Of a DNA stretch of 64,000 bases, positions 34,636 to 43,785 are shown in pieces. The notes below the pieces were generated by a model that saw only the letters and a list, made by a program, of their open reading frames with translations, searched no databases and was not told where the DNA came from. A program made the translations under genes and the position numbers. Every line of letters begins with the position of its first letter. The stretch's first letter is position 1. The stretch is from Paenilisteria newyorkensis (GTDB lineage Bacteria; Bacillota; Bacilli; Lactobacillales; Listeriaceae), in contig NZ_JNFB01000011.1 of NCBI RefSeq assembly GCF_000766145.1, forward strand, positions 1 through 64,000, in the 5' to 3' direction.

Positions 34636-35293
34636 TTTTTTATGGGTTGTTTTGCCCTATCTTGTTTTGGCGAGTTTCGTGTTCGGTCATATTTTCCGTT
34701 ACCGCTACGACCATTTTACGGTGACCTCGAAGTCTTCGGAAATGATTGAGAAAAAGCAATTGATGGTTGGGAGTATTTTATTCCACATCGGGATTATTTT
34801 CGTTGTCGGCGGACATTTTATTGGCTTGGTCATTCCGAAAAGCTGGACGACATCGATTGGTATTAGCGAGCATATGTATCATATCGTCGCGGTCGGGATT
34901 GGAAGTATTTTTGGGATTATGGCATTTGCAGGGATGTTTTTGTTGACTTTCCGGCGGTTGTCGAATGATCGCGTGCGAATGACGAGTTCGATTATGGATA
35001 TCATCGTGAATGTGACGCTATTGTTCACGCTATTTCTTGGAATGGCGAGTACGTTGTTTGCGAACCCGGCGAATCCTGGCTTTGATTACCGCGAATCGAT
35101 TGCGGTTTGGTTTAGGCAGTTGTTCATTTTCCAGCCAGATGCGAGTCTGATGGCGAACGTGCCGGTATTTTTCCAACTGCATATTATTAGCGCGTTTCTG
35201 ATTTTTGCGCTATTTCCGTACACGCGATTGGTGCATGCATGGAGCGTACCGCTGTCGTATTTGAAGAGGAGTTATATTATTTATCGTCGCTAG
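34625..35293 (+). CDS. narI: Respiratory nitrate reductase gamma subunit (cytochrome b)
   Basis: 222 residues, five membrane helices. Haem-ligating histidines lie in the family positions (FVVGGHFIGLVIP, EHMYHIVAVGIG, and FFQLHIISAFLIFALFPYTRLVHAWS). It takes electrons from menaquinol and passes them to NarH. It overlaps narJ by 11 bases. No strong terminator follows; the downstream space holds an intergenic repeat. Confidence 0.95.
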   Translation: MWNNFLWVVLPYLVLASFVFGHIFRYRYDHFTVTSKSSEMIEKKQLMVGSILFHIGIIFVVGGHFIGLVIPKSWTTSIGISEHMYHIVAVGIGSIFGIMAFAGMFLLTFRRLSNDRVRMTSSIMDIIVNVTLLFTLFLGMASTLFANPANPGFDYRESIAVWFRQLFIFQPDASLMANVPVFFQLHIISAFLIFALFPYTRLVHAWSVPLSYLKRSYIIYRR

Positions 35294-35381
35294 GAATTTT
35301 ATGAGATTGGGACATAACTAAAAGCTGAGAAATAACTGCTTTACCATATTTAAAGGGTAGGACGAAAAGTTGGCTTAACAC

Positions 35382-35569
35382 AAATCGAGCGAAAGCGTTT
35401 GTATTCCATCCGTTTGGTGGAACTATGGACCGCCTGTTCGCGATGCTGTAACTCATTGTATTCGAACAGCTAGGAAAGATTACATGCTCGCTTTGCTCTC
35501 ATGCATATTGGGGCTGTAACTCATTACATTTCGAACAGCTCCAACAATGCGAACGCTTGCCGCCGATTT
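35382..35569. repeat. Intergenic inverted-repeat element (family A, copy 2)
   Basis: Ends AAATCGAGCGAAAGCGTTTG and CGAACGCTTGCCGCCGATTT form imperfect terminal inverted repeats. 35478-35569 is the reverse complement of 41600-41691 with about two differences. It contains unit B (GATTACATGCTCGC, then TTTGCTCTCATGCATATTGG) at 35478-35512. It fills most of 35294-35612; the narK promoter is not clear. Confidence 0.75.
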
Positions 35570-35612
35570 ACACCGGTTATGCACCAAACTCTATACGAGG
35601 GGAGAAATAAAC

Positions 35613-36788
35613 ATGCAACATACATCAAAAAAAGACGCGTATATCGCGCTCACCATTGCTACAGTTGCGATGGCGATTTCATTTATGGTCTGGGCTTCTT
35701 TATCGCCCGTTTCTAATCAGATTGCCGCGGAATTTGGCCTGTCTGCTTCACAAAAAAGTTTACTTATTGCAACGCCTGTACTTCTGGGTTCTATTATGCG
35801 AATTCCAATGGGGATTTTAAGTGATCGGTATGGTGGTAAGAAAATATATATTATCACGATGCTATTCACGCTCATTCCGTTGGCGTTGATTCCGTTTGCG
35901 AGCACTTATTTATACTTAATGCTCTGCGCGTTTTTCATCGGTATGGCTGGAACGACTTTTGCTATCGCGATTTCTTACGTTTCTACCTTTTTCCCGGCTG
36001 AAAAACAAGGCTTGATTTTGGGGATTGCTGGAATGGGGAACATTGGGAATGCACTTTCTGGACTGATTATCCCGCGTATTAATGCGAACTGGGGATTTGA
36101 TTGGATTTATTATTCTTTGATGATTGCGATTGTGATTATTGTCGCTATCTTTGCGATTTTTGCGAAAGAAATGAAGTTGTCGACGGAAAAGAAAACGTTG
36201 AAGCAGTCGCTGTCGGTTGTGAAGGATAAGAACACGTGGTATTTATCTTTGTTCTATTTCCTGACGTTTGGCTCGTTTGTAGCGCTGAGTAACTATTTAC
36301 CGGCATTTATGGGCGATCAGTTCTCGATTGGGGCGGTGAACGCTGGGTTATTCTCTGCTGGATTTGCAGCGACCGCGACATTTATGCGTCCTGTTGGTGG
36401 GATTTTAGCGGATAAACTAAATCCGACGAAACTGTTGACGACTGGTTTTGCGATGATTGCTGTGGCCGCGTTCTTGATTGCTTTTTCACTGACGCAATAT
36501 GGCGTCTTTACAACACTTATTTTCATCACCGCGCTTATTGTAGGTCTTGGAAACGGGATTATTTTCAAAATGGTGCCGATGGTTTCCAAAGGGAATACGG
36601 GTGCTGTGACCGGGTTTGTTGGGGCTGCCGGCGGACTTGGTGGATTTTTCCCGCCGCTTCTGTTAGGTATTATTAAACAAAATACAGGTTCTTATACGCT
36701 TGGATTTATTTTGCTCGGCGTGTTTGCACTCGTTTGTCTTGTGACGGTTTGGGCTGTTTATTTACGCAAACCGACTATAACAACCTGA
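35613..36788 (+). CDS. narK: Nitrate/nitrite MFS transporter
   Basis: 391 residues from the ATG at 35613 after GAGGGGAGA; in-frame upstream codons lie in a repeat. Twelve membrane helices. The nitrate/nitrite porter signatures are GIAGMGNIGNALSGLIIPRI in helix 5 and GAAGGLGGFFPPLLLGI in helix 11; SDRYGGKK is the MFS loop. It imports nitrate or exports nitrite for NarGHI. It has its own terminator, so it is a separate unit from modA. Confidence 0.93.
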   Translation: MQHTSKKDAYIALTIATVAMAISFMVWASLSPVSNQIAAEFGLSASQKSLLIATPVLLGSIMRIPMGILSDRYGGKKIYIITMLFTLIPLALIPFASTYLYLMLCAFFIGMAGTTFAIAISYVSTFFPAEKQGLILGIAGMGNIGNALSGLIIPRINANWGFDWIYYSLMIAIVIIVAIFAIFAKEMKLSTEKKTLKQSLSVVKDKNTWYLSLFYFLTFGSFVALSNYLPAFMGDQFSIGAVNAGLFSAGFAATATFMRPVGGILADKLNPTKLLTTGFAMIAVAAFLIAFSLTQYGVFTTLIFITALIVGLGNGIIFKMVPMVSKGNTGAVTGFVGAAGGLGGFFPPLLLGIIKQNTGSYTLGFILLGVFALVCLVTVWAVYLRKPTITT

Positions 36789-36800
36789 TTTGAAATGGAA

Positions 36801-36831
36801 GGCAGTGGAACTATTTCGCTGTCTTTTTTTT
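36801..36831 (+). terminator. Terminator after narK
   Basis: GGCAGTG pairs with CGCTGTC around a 9-nt loop, followed by eight Ts. Confidence 0.75.
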
Positions 36832-36878
36832 AGGAAATTCCGTACAATAGGAGTAGACTGAAATAGGGGGCAAGCAAG

Positions 36879-37637
36879 GTGAAAATGTGGATAAAAAGTG
36901 GGTTGCTTTTCGTTGGGGTATTATTGGTTTTGACAGGATGTGGCGAGCAGGAACCGCAATCGATACATATTTCTGTGGCGGCGAGTTTGAAAGATGTGAT
37001 GGATGACGTGAAACCTTTGTATGAGGGTGAGCACGACAATGTGACATTGGAATTCGACTTCGCTGGTTCAGGGCAAATCCGCGAGCGTGTGGAAAATGGG
37101 GCGCCAGTTGATGGTGTTGTGCTCGCAAGCGCGGCGGATGCGGATAAGTTGATGAAGAAAAAGTTGATTGATGATAAAGCGGAAATTGCTTCGAATACGC
37201 TGGTGGCTGTGATGCCGAGTAAGAGCGTTCCGAGCGGGGATATTACAACGGAACTAGCGAAGGCGCGCGTGATTGCGATTGGGGATCCTGCTTCGGTGCC
37301 GGCGGGGAAATATGCGGAGGAATTTTTGACGAAAGAGCAGTTGATGGATAGTGTGAAAGCGCGTTTGGTGAAGGCGAGCGATGTGCGTCAAGTGTTGGCG
37401 TACGTGGAATCTGGAAATGCGGATATCGGTTTTGTTTATCAAACGGACGCGATGATTTCGAAAAAAGTGCAGACGGCGTATAAAATTAGCAATGATTTGC
37501 ATAGCCCAATCGGGTATTATGCGGCGACGATTCAAGATTCAGAAGCTGCGGATGAGACGTCCAAATTTATGGATTATATGAAGGGAACGCAAGCTCAGAA
37601 AATTTTGAAGAAATATGGATTTGGTGAGGCGAACTAA
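36879..37637 (+). CDS. modA: Molybdate ABC transporter substrate-binding lipoprotein
   Basis: 252 residues from the GTG at 36879 (AGGGGG upstream; an ATG two codons later is possible). Lipobox LTGC at about residue 21. ModA marks: ISVAASLKDVMDDV, FDFAGSGQIRERVENGAPVDG, ARVIAIGDPASVPAGKYAEE and ADIGFVYQTDA. It captures molybdate outside the membrane for ModB/ModC, which are encoded 8 kb away on the other strand. Confidence 0.94.
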   Translation: MKMWIKSGLLFVGVLLVLTGCGEQEPQSIHISVAASLKDVMDDVKPLYEGEHDNVTLEFDFAGSGQIRERVENGAPVDGVVLASAADADKLMKKKLIDDKAEIASNTLVAVMPSKSVPSGDITTELAKARVIAIGDPASVPAGKYAEEFLTKEQLMDSVKARLVKASDVRQVLAYVESGNADIGFVYQTDAMISKKVQTAYKISNDLHSPIGYYAATIQDSEAADETSKFMDYMKGTQAQKILKKYGFGEAN

Positions 37638-37642
37638 CGATA

Positions 37643-37657
37643 AGTGAGCGCTTACAC
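37643..37657 (-). promoter_or_regulatory. cre-like site upstream of moeA
   Basis: Minus strand GTGTAAGCGCTCACT matches 14 of 15 positions of the cre pattern WTGNAANCGNWNNCW. It lies between modA and moeA, about 24 bases before a TATAGT hexamer (37681-37686) that may be the moeA -10. This position favours CcpA-type repression of Moco genes in rich sugar, a prediction. Confidence 0.5.
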
Positions 37658-37725
37658 TGTTATTTTCATAGGGATTGATGTATAGTGGAATTAGCTGAAA
37701 TTTGCGAGAAAAGGAAGTGTCGGGC

Positions 37726-38946
37726 ATGTTGGATAAACGAGTAGCGATTCGAGTGGAGGAAGCGCAGAAAAGGTTGCTGGATAACGCGGTCATGCTTGGC
37801 GCAGAAGAGATCGGAATCGCAGACGCGAACGGTCGAATACTGGCGCAGGAAGTAAAAGCAACGATGGCGATGCCGCATTTTAGGCGTTCAGGCTACGACG
37901 GTTTCGCAATCAGAATCGAGGACGACGCCAACTATCCACGAACGTTTCAAGTGGTGGCGGACGTGCCATGCGGTTCTGCGTACAATCACGATTTGCAGGC
38001 AAACGAAACCGTGCGCATCATGACCGGCGCCAAAGTCCCTGAAAACGCTGGCAAAATTATCATGTTGGAGCAGTCCCGCGAAACAGGTGACGTAGCGACC
38101 ATCACACTCATCAATACGCATAAAAATACCAATATCACCGAGCGCGGCGAAGAATTCGAGGAGGGCGCAACATTACTCCAAGCCCATCACCACCTGAATC
38201 CCGGCTCCATCAGCCTACTCGCAGCATTCGGCGTCCCGAACGTGACGGTATTCCGCCGTCCCCGCGTCGCGATTTTATCCACCGGTTCCGAGCTAGTCCA
38301 ACCCGGCGAGCCACTCCCAGACGGCAAAATTTTCAACAGCAACCATCTGATGTTGGCGGCGCTAGCAAAAGACGCAGGCGCGGAAGTCATTGCCGTGGAG
38401 CAAATTGAAGACGACCTAGCATTGACCAAAAATCGGCTCACCGACCTTGCCAAACAAGCCGACCTAATTTTGACGACAGGCGGTGTTTCCGTCGGGGACT
38501 TCGATTTCATGGCCATCATCGCAAAAGAAGACGCCGAACTGCTCTACAACAAAATCCAAATGCGGCCAGGCAGCGTCACGACAGCGATGCGCTACGAAAA
38601 CACGCTAGTCGCGGCTCTATCCGGCAATCCCGGCGCCTGCTTCACCGCGTTCCACCTACTCATCGCGCCAGTCCTTGCCAAAATGAGCGGCGACATCGAA
38701 ACCCAGTTCACTTTTCAACCGGCAAAAATGGGCGCAGATTACTCGAAAAACAACGCGTACGATCGCTTTTTACGCGGCCAATTATTATACGAGGCAGGGG
38801 AACTAACCGCCGTTCCCGTTGGCAGTGACATGTCGAGCGCGCTAGGCAATTTACACCTAACCGAATGCCTCATCAAAATACCGAGCGGCAAAACCGGCAA
38901 AAATAAACGAGAGGAGATCGAGATATGGCGCTTATCTTCCAAATAA
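37726..38946 (+). CDS. moeA: Molybdopterin molybdenumtransferase MoeA
   Basis: 406 residues from the ATG at 37726 after AAGGAAGTG. Inserts molybdate into adenylated molybdopterin. Motifs: MPHFRRSGYDGFAI, RIMTGAKVPENA, ERGEEFEEGA, RVAILSTGSELV, GKIFNSNH, TTGGVSVGDFDF, MRPGSVT, and ALSGNPGACFTAFHLL. From here to moaE the codons end in C far more often than in narGHJI. Confidence 0.95.
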   Translation: MLDKRVAIRVEEAQKRLLDNAVMLGAEEIGIADANGRILAQEVKATMAMPHFRRSGYDGFAIRIEDDANYPRTFQVVADVPCGSAYNHDLQANETVRIMTGAKVPENAGKIIMLEQSRETGDVATITLINTHKNTNITERGEEFEEGATLLQAHHHLNPGSISLLAAFGVPNVTVFRRPRVAILSTGSELVQPGEPLPDGKIFNSNHLMLAALAKDAGAEVIAVEQIEDDLALTKNRLTDLAKQADLILTTGGVSVGDFDFMAIIAKEDAELLYNKIQMRPGSVTTAMRYENTLVAALSGNPGACFTAFHLLIAPVLAKMSGDIETQFTFQPAKMGADYSKNNAYDRFLRGQLLYEAGELTAVPVGSDMSSALGNLHLTECLIKIPSGKTGKNKREEIEIWRLSSK

Positions 38947-39410
38947 CTGGATTCAAAAAAAGCGGCAAAACAACGCTCACCAATTGTTTCGTGCAACAAC
39001 TAAAAGCGCAAGACTACACGGTGGCCGTCATCAAACACGACGCGCACGCCTTCGCAATCGACCATCCAGACACAGATTCCTACTCATTTCGCGAAAGCGG
39101 CGCAGATATCGTCGCTTTATCTTCCTCCTCCCAACACGCCATCATGGTCGACCAAGGCATCACGCTAAAAGACATGATTGCGAGCCTGCCGCCAACCGAT
39201 GTGATTTTAATCGAAGGCTACAAGGAAGCACCGTTTCCAAAAATCGTGATGGTGCGAGACGCGGAAGATGTGGCGACACTAGAAACGTTACCAGCCATTT
39301 ACAAGATAGCAACGTTGCGCGACGGGCTCCCAGCCAACATTTTGAAAGTAAGTACGCAAGATGCTCAAGAAGCACTATGTCAGACGATAATCGAGGAATT
39401 TTTACAATGA
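38925..39410 (+). CDS. mobB: Molybdopterin-guanine dinucleotide biosynthesis protein MobB
   Basis: 161 residues. P-loop GFKKSGKTTL at residues 9-18, then VIKHDAHAF, DTDSYSFRESGAD and LIEGYKEAPFPKI. A GTP-binding helper of MobA. It overlaps moeA by 22 bases and moaE by four (ATGA). Confidence 0.93.
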   Translation: MALIFQITGFKKSGKTTLTNCFVQQLKAQDYTVAVIKHDAHAFAIDHPDTDSYSFRESGADIVALSSSSQHAIMVDQGITLKDMIASLPPTDVILIEGYKEAPFPKIVMVRDAEDVATLETLPAIYKIATLRDGLPANILKVSTQDAQEALCQTIIEEFLQ

Positions 39411-39829
39411 TAGATGTTAGATTACAACAGGAGCCGATTGACGTTGGCACCACATACCAGAAGTTAGCCAATGCCAAATTTGGCGCTGTGAATATGTTTG
39501 TTGGCACGATTCGCGAATGGACTGGCGAAATCCAAACGCAGACGATTCGTTACACGGCGTACAAAGAAATGGCGATCAAGGAACTGTCAAAACTAGCGCA
39601 TGAAGTAGAGACGAAATATGACGCGGACGTGATTGTGATTCACCGCCTGGGCGAGTTAGCATTGACCGATATTGCTGTATTTATCGGAGTTGCGACGCCT
39701 CATCGTGCCGCCTCTTACGAAGGTTCGCGTTTTATCATTGAAGAGCTAAAAAAACGTGTGCCAATTTGGAAAGAAGAAGTCGATACGGATCGTGTTCGTT
39801 GGGGAGGTGAGCGAGATGACGCCCATTAA
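39407..39829 (+). CDS. moaE: Molybdopterin synthase catalytic subunit MoaE
   Basis: 140 residues from the ATG at 39407 overlapping the mobB stop. VNMFVGTIREWT, YTAYKEMAIKEL, IHRLGELALTDIAVFIGVATPHR and KKRVPIWKEE are family blocks; Lys in VPIWKKE-type position is present as VPIWKEE. With MoaD it adds the dithiolene sulfurs to precursor Z (cPMP). Confidence 0.93.
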   Translation: MIDVRLQQEPIDVGTTYQKLANAKFGAVNMFVGTIREWTGEIQTQTIRYTAYKEMAIKELSKLAHEVETKYDADVIVIHRLGELALTDIAVFIGVATPHRAASYEGSRFIIEELKKRVPIWKEEVDTDRVRWGGERDDAH

Positions 39830-40058
39830 ACTATTCGCTTTTCTCGTCCAGAAAGCCGGGTTTTCACAAATAAATCTCGACCTTTCTGATTGCAAGACTG
39901 TCGCAGATGTGAGACAGTTAGTGAGTAAGGAAATTCCAGCGATTGAAGCCGACGTGGCCAAGTGCATGATTGCGGTCAACATGGAGTTTCAAACAGACGA
40001 TTGCCTTTTGACAGACGTTTCAGAAATCGCGATAATCCCTCCAGTAAGCGGAGGATGA
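39816..40058 (+). CDS. moaD: Molybdopterin synthase sulfur carrier subunit MoaD
   Basis: 80 residues from the ATG at 39816, following GGGAGGTGAG inside the end of moaE. Ubiquitin-like fold ending in PPVSGG; the terminal Gly-Gly is activated by MoeB and thiocarboxylated. It overlaps moaE by 14 bases. Confidence 0.93.
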   Translation: MTPIKLFAFLVQKAGFSQINLDLSDCKTVADVRQLVSKEIPAIEADVAKCMIAVNMEFQTDDCLLTDVSEIAIIPPVSGG

Positions 40059-40076
40059 GATGAAGGAGCCGATAAA

Positions 40077-40556
40077 ATGACTGATGAACTATCCCATTTT
40101 AATGACGAACAACGGGCCCACATGGTGGATGTAACGAAAAAAAGTGAGACGCAAAGACGTGCCATCGCCAAAACAACGCTACATATGGAAGAGGCGACCT
40201 TAACACGTATTAAAGACGGGCTCATCGATAAAGGCGATGTGCTAGCCGTTGCGCAAGTAGCAGGAATTATGGCTACAAAAAAAACAAGCGAGCTAATCCC
40301 GATGTGTCACCCAATCATGACGACAAAAGTCAATATCATGTTCACTGATGATGGCAAGGATCACTTAACGATTATCGCCGAAGTAGTCACGATTGGAAAA
40401 ACCGGTGTAGAGATGGAAGCTCTGACCGCCGTATCTGTGACCGCGCTGACCGTTTACGATATGTGTAAAGCAATAGATAAAAAAATTGTCATTGAAAATA
40501 CCCATCTAGTTGAAAAAACAGGTGGCAAAAGCGGAAAATTCCGTTTCGATAAATAA
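40077..40556 (+). CDS. moaC: Cyclic pyranopterin monophosphate synthase MoaC
   Basis: 159 residues. [18 protein letters not shown] start, [20 protein letters not shown] with the conserved Cys-His, and [16 protein letters not shown] block [25 protein letters not shown] and KTGGKSG. It makes cPMP from the MoaA product, the first committed steps of Moco synthesis. Confidence 0.95.
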   Translation: MTDELSHFNDEQRAHMVDVTKKSETQRRAIAKTTLHMEEATLTRIKDGLIDKGDVLAVAQVAGIMATKKTSELIPMCHPIMTTKVNIMFTDDGKDHLTIIAEVVTIGKTGVEMEALTAVSVTALTVYDMCKAIDKKIVIENTHLVEKTGGKSGKFRFDK

Positions 40557-40574
40557 CGATAGGAGGCAGGTATC

Positions 40575-41576
40575 ATGCAACTATTAACCGATCGCTTTGG
40601 ACGCGTCCATGATTATATCCGTATTTCCGTCACCGACCGCTGTAATTTGCGCTGTGTTTATTGTATGCCCGATGAAGGTATGACATTCCTACCTCACGAA
40701 CAAGTCCTATCCAAAGATGAGATTGTAGACTTTATGAAAATCATCGTCGGTTACGGCATCAAAAAAGTCCGGATTACAGGCGGCGAACCACTTTTACGGA
40801 CGGACATTGTGGACATTATCGCAGGCATTAGTGCCATTCCAGAAATCGAGGATATTGCGGTAACAACCAACGCGATGTACCTTGTCAAAAAAGCCGAAGC
40901 CCTGAAAGCAGCTGGTTTAACGCGTGTCAACATCAGCTTAGATTCCCTGCATGAAGACCGTTTCAAAACCATCACCCGTGGCGGTAAGCTACAAAAAGTG
41001 CTGGATGGTATCGCGAAGGCAGAAGAAGTTGGATTTTTCCCGATTAAACTGAATGTCGTCTTGATCAAAGGTCAGAACGACGATGAAATTCTGGATTTTC
41101 TGCAATTTACGAAAGACAAAGATATCAACATCCGCTTCATCGAATATATGCCAATCGGTCACGCTGGCGATGGCTGGAAAAAACAATATTTATCGCTACA
41201 AACGATTTTCGATGCCTGTGATGAGGCGGGACTTTCCTACAAACCAGTGGACTCGATTCGTGGCAACGGCCCATCCGAGAACTACCGCTTAGAAGGCGCA
41301 AAAGGAACATTTGGCTTGATTCACCCAGTCAGTTCCCATTTTTGCGCGAGCTGTAATCGGTTGCGTCTGACCGCGGACGGCTACATTAAAGCGTGTCTGT
41401 ACTGGGACGAGGAAATGAATATTCGCCCGTTCATTGACGATCCAGAGAAACTGATGGCACTCGTACAAAAATCCATCGATAATAAACCAGAAAGTCACGA
41501 GATGGCGATTGCTTTACAAGACGAAATGCAATCACACAAACCGACAACAAGACGCATGAGCCAAATCGGCGGATGA
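40575..41576 (+). CDS. moaA: GTP 3',8-cyclase MoaA
   Basis: 333 residues. Radical-[11 protein letters not shown] (about residues 23-30) binds the first [4Fe-4S]; the C-terminal [19 protein letters not shown] holds the second. [10 protein letters not shown] and RVNISLDSL are also typical, and the protein ends in GG as MoaA requires. It is the last gene of modA-moeA-mobB-moaEDCA, followed by a repeat element. Confidence 0.96.
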   Translation: MQLLTDRFGRVHDYIRISVTDRCNLRCVYCMPDEGMTFLPHEQVLSKDEIVDFMKIIVGYGIKKVRITGGEPLLRTDIVDIIAGISAIPEIEDIAVTTNAMYLVKKAEALKAAGLTRVNISLDSLHEDRFKTITRGGKLQKVLDGIAKAEEVGFFPIKLNVVLIKGQNDDEILDFLQFTKDKDINIRFIEYMPIGHAGDGWKKQYLSLQTIFDACDEAGLSYKPVDSIRGNGPSENYRLEGAKGTFGLIHPVSSHFCASCNRLRLTADGYIKACLYWDEEMNIRPFIDDPEKLMALVQKSIDNKPESHEMAIALQDEMQSHKPTTRRMSQIGG

Positions 41577-41599
41577 TATAGACAGAGTATAAGCTAAGT

Positions 41600-41999
41600 A
41601 AATCGGCGGCAAGCGTTCGCATTGTTGGGGCTGTTCGAAATGAAATGAGTTACAGCCCCAATATGCATGAGAGCAAAGCGAGCATGTAATCCTCCCCGGC
41701 TGTTCGAAATGAGTTATGCCTATGAGCATTGAGAGTAGGCCGTTCTTCCGAGTATTTAGAACAAGGATGCGGTACATCTCTACGGTTCTACTACACAAGA
41801 GCCGTTTCGCTTAACTTCTCGCATGGTTGAGGAAACTACCCTCTCCCTGCTTTCAGTCATCACATACACCAGTATGCTCCGCTTTGTTGTGGTTCTTTGA
41901 AGCAAAGCGAATTAGAACCTCAATATGCAAAGGAATGAAATGCGTTTTGCCGTCCTCGTTCCGCCAAACGGATGGAATACAAACGCTTTCGCTCGATTT
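41600..41999. repeat. Intergenic inverted-repeat element (family A, copy 3, expanded)
   Basis: Begins AAATCGGCGGCAAGCGTTCG and ends AACGCTTTCGCTCGATTT. 41600-41691 is an inverted near-copy of 35478-35569. Contains unit B at 41657-41691 and extra sequence 41692-41940 with no gene. The outer side continues with ACGTCTTACCCA (42015-42035), as in copy 4. It covers the whole moaA to FMN-reductase gap. Confidence 0.75.
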
Positions 42000-42100
42000 G
42001 TGTGAAGCGGGATTTTACGTCTTACCCAATTCAAAACGCAAAAAAGTCTGTGTCTCTTTTCGAGATGCGGGCTTTTAAGTCATAAAAGGAGTCGTGGAAA

Positions 42101-42661
42101 ATGTCTACAAAACCAAATATAGGGTTAATTATCGGGAGTAATCGGCCAACACGAGTTTGCCGTACTGTTGCAGAATGGGCGATGAAAGAGATGGAACATG
42201 AGGCGTTAAATCTGAGCCTTATCGACCTTGCCGAAATCAATTTGCCATTTTTAGATGAGCCAGAAATTCCGGCGCATCACAATTACGAAAAAGAACACAC
42301 CAAGGCTTGGAGTGAACTGATCAGCGGATATGACGGCTTCGTTCTCATTTTTCCGCAATACAACTGGGGATATCCTGCCGTTTTAAAAAATGCGTTAGAC
42401 TTTCTATATGATGAATGGCGTGGGAAACCTGTAAGCATCATGTGTTACGGCGGGCATGGCGGCTTCCAAGCAACGCTCAGCATGAAGCTCGTTACGCAAG
42501 GGTTACATATGTACAATATGGCGACCAACCCACCGCTCGATATTTCCGACGAGATGTTCGACGCATCAGGCCAATTTAAAAACATCGAAAAAGACTTCGC
42601 GCGCTATAAAACTTCCTTGCAAGCCGTATCTAACGAGTTCGCGGATCTTTTAACCAAATAG
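42101..42661 (+). CDS. NADPH-dependent FMN reductase family protein
   Basis: 186 residues, flavodoxin-like fold: GLIIGSNRPTRVCRTVAEW holds the FMN-phosphate loop, PQYNWGYPAVLKNALDFLYDEW is the family signature, and CYGGHGGFQ the second FMN loop. Such proteins reduce flavins, quinones or azo compounds with NAD(P)H. The ATG at 42101 follows AAAGGAGTCG. It may share a transcript with the next gene. Confidence 0.88.
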   Translation: MSTKPNIGLIIGSNRPTRVCRTVAEWAMKEMEHEALNLSLIDLAEINLPFLDEPEIPAHHNYEKEHTKAWSELISGYDGFVLIFPQYNWGYPAVLKNALDFLYDEWRGKPVSIMCYGGHGGFQATLSMKLVTQGLHMYNMATNPPLDISDEMFDASGQFKNIEKDFARYKTSLQAVSNEFADLLTK

Positions 42662-42677
42662 ACAGGAGTTGCCAATT

Positions 42678-43241
42678 TTGAATTATATCGCAGTATTTTG
42701 TGGCGCAAACATGGGGAACAGCCCAATATATCAAGAAGCGACCGTAGAACTTGGAAAATGGATTGCAGAAAAACACGATGGCCTCGTTTACGGTGGCGGA
42801 AAAGTAGGCCTGATGGGAGTGCTCGCCGATCAAGTTTTAGCAAATGGTGCGGAGGTGATAGGCGTTATTCCAGAGGCATTGAAAAATAGAGAAATTGCGC
42901 ATGAGGGTCTGACGGAACTGCATGTAGTCGCGAATATGCACGAACGAAAAGCGCAAATGATTGCATCGGCAAACGTATATATCGCGATGCCCGGCGGACC
43001 AGGAACGCTAGAAGAAATAACGGAGGTCATCTCGTGGGGAAGGATTGGCGAGCATGCAAATCCATGCATATTATACAACGTGAACGGGTATTACGATTTA
43101 CTAGGGAGATTTTACGATCAAATGGTGGAAGAGGGCTTTTTGACGCAAATCGATCGAGATAAAATTTTGATATCAGAATCGCTGGATGAGATCGACCAGT
43201 TTATAGCTTCTTACACGGCGCCAACAATTCGGACCTATTAA
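42678..43241 (+). CDS. LOG family protein (cytokinin riboside 5'-monophosphate phosphoribohydrolase-like)
   Basis: 187 residues from the TTG at 42678 (AGGAG 9 bases upstream; an in-frame TTG at 42669 is too close). TIGR00730-type lysine-decarboxylase-like fold with the PGGPGTLEEITEV signature, VYGGGKVGLMGVLAD and ERKAQMIA. The family removes ribose 5-phosphate from nucleotides. The substrate in Listeria is uncertain. Confidence 0.9.
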   Translation: MNYIAVFCGANMGNSPIYQEATVELGKWIAEKHDGLVYGGGKVGLMGVLADQVLANGAEVIGVIPEALKNREIAHEGLTELHVVANMHERKAQMIASANVYIAMPGGPGTLEEITEVISWGRIGEHANPCILYNVNGYYDLLGRFYDQMVEEGFLTQIDRDKILISESLDEIDQFIASYTAPTIRTY

Positions 43242-43250
43242 ATAACGCAA

Positions 43251-43285
43251 AAAATCCTAGCGATTCGCACACCGCTAGGATTTCT
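43251..43285. terminator. Bidirectional terminator between the LOG gene and moaB
   Basis: AAAAATCCTAGCG and CGCTAGGATTT arms around a 10-nt loop, with A-tract and T-rich ends serving both convergent genes. Confidence 0.8.
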
Positions 43286-43286
43286 T

Positions 43287-43772
43287 CTATTTTCGACGCT
43301 CGGCTAAAAAATGTGGCAACTCCGGAATAATAAGCTGGTTAATTGCAAGTCCGCAAGCGTTGGACGAACCCGGAATCACGAAAAGCAACACATTATCTAG
43401 CGTGAATCCAGCAAAAGCCCGAGACAACATCGCTCGTGTGCCAATCTCCTGATAACTCAACATCCGAAACAGCTCGCCGAATCCTGGAATCTCTTGCGCC
43501 ACTTGATCCCACAGAGCCTCAAATGTTACATCACGCACAGCAATTCCCGTACCACCATTCGAAATCACACAGTCCGATTGCGGCTTCAATTTGGCAAGTC
43601 CCTCATTGATCAAGAAATCATCATCCTTCACGACAATCCGCTGCGTCACAATGTGTCCAGCGGCTTCAAGCGCCTCCGCAATCAATTGCCCACTCTTATC
43701 CGTGTCCAAATTCCGCGTATCGCTAATCGTCAAAATCCCAACCCGAGCCTGAATAAATTCCTTCTGTTCCAT
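43287..43772 (-). CDS. moaB: Molybdopterin adenylyltransferase-like protein MoaB
   Basis: 161 residues from the ATG at 43772; GAGGAGG sits seven bases upstream, inside an earlier in-frame ATG (43796) that would overlap moeB. MogA/MoaB fold: VGILTISDTRNLDTDKSG, then ISNGGTGIAVRDVTFEAL, IPGFGELFRMLSYQEIGTRA and LFVIPGSSNA. It probably adenylates molybdopterin before MoeA. Confidence 0.93.
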   Translation of the reverse strand: MEQKEFIQARVGILTISDTRNLDTDKSGQLIAEALEAAGHIVTQRIVVKDDDFLINEGLAKLKPQSDCVISNGGTGIAVRDVTFEALWDQVAQEIPGFGELFRMLSYQEIGTRAMLSRAFAGFTLDNVLLFVIPGSSNACGLAINQLIIPELPHFLAERRK

Positions 43773-43785
43773 TTTTCTCGCCTCC

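Noticed and set aside
35294..35612. Insertion sequence next to narK
   Set aside because: No transposase frame exists; the sequence is a short non-coding repeat element.
38984..39406. Long N-terminal extension ahead of moaE
   Set aside because: It is the wrong frame of mobB; MoaE begins at the ATG overlapping the mobB stop.
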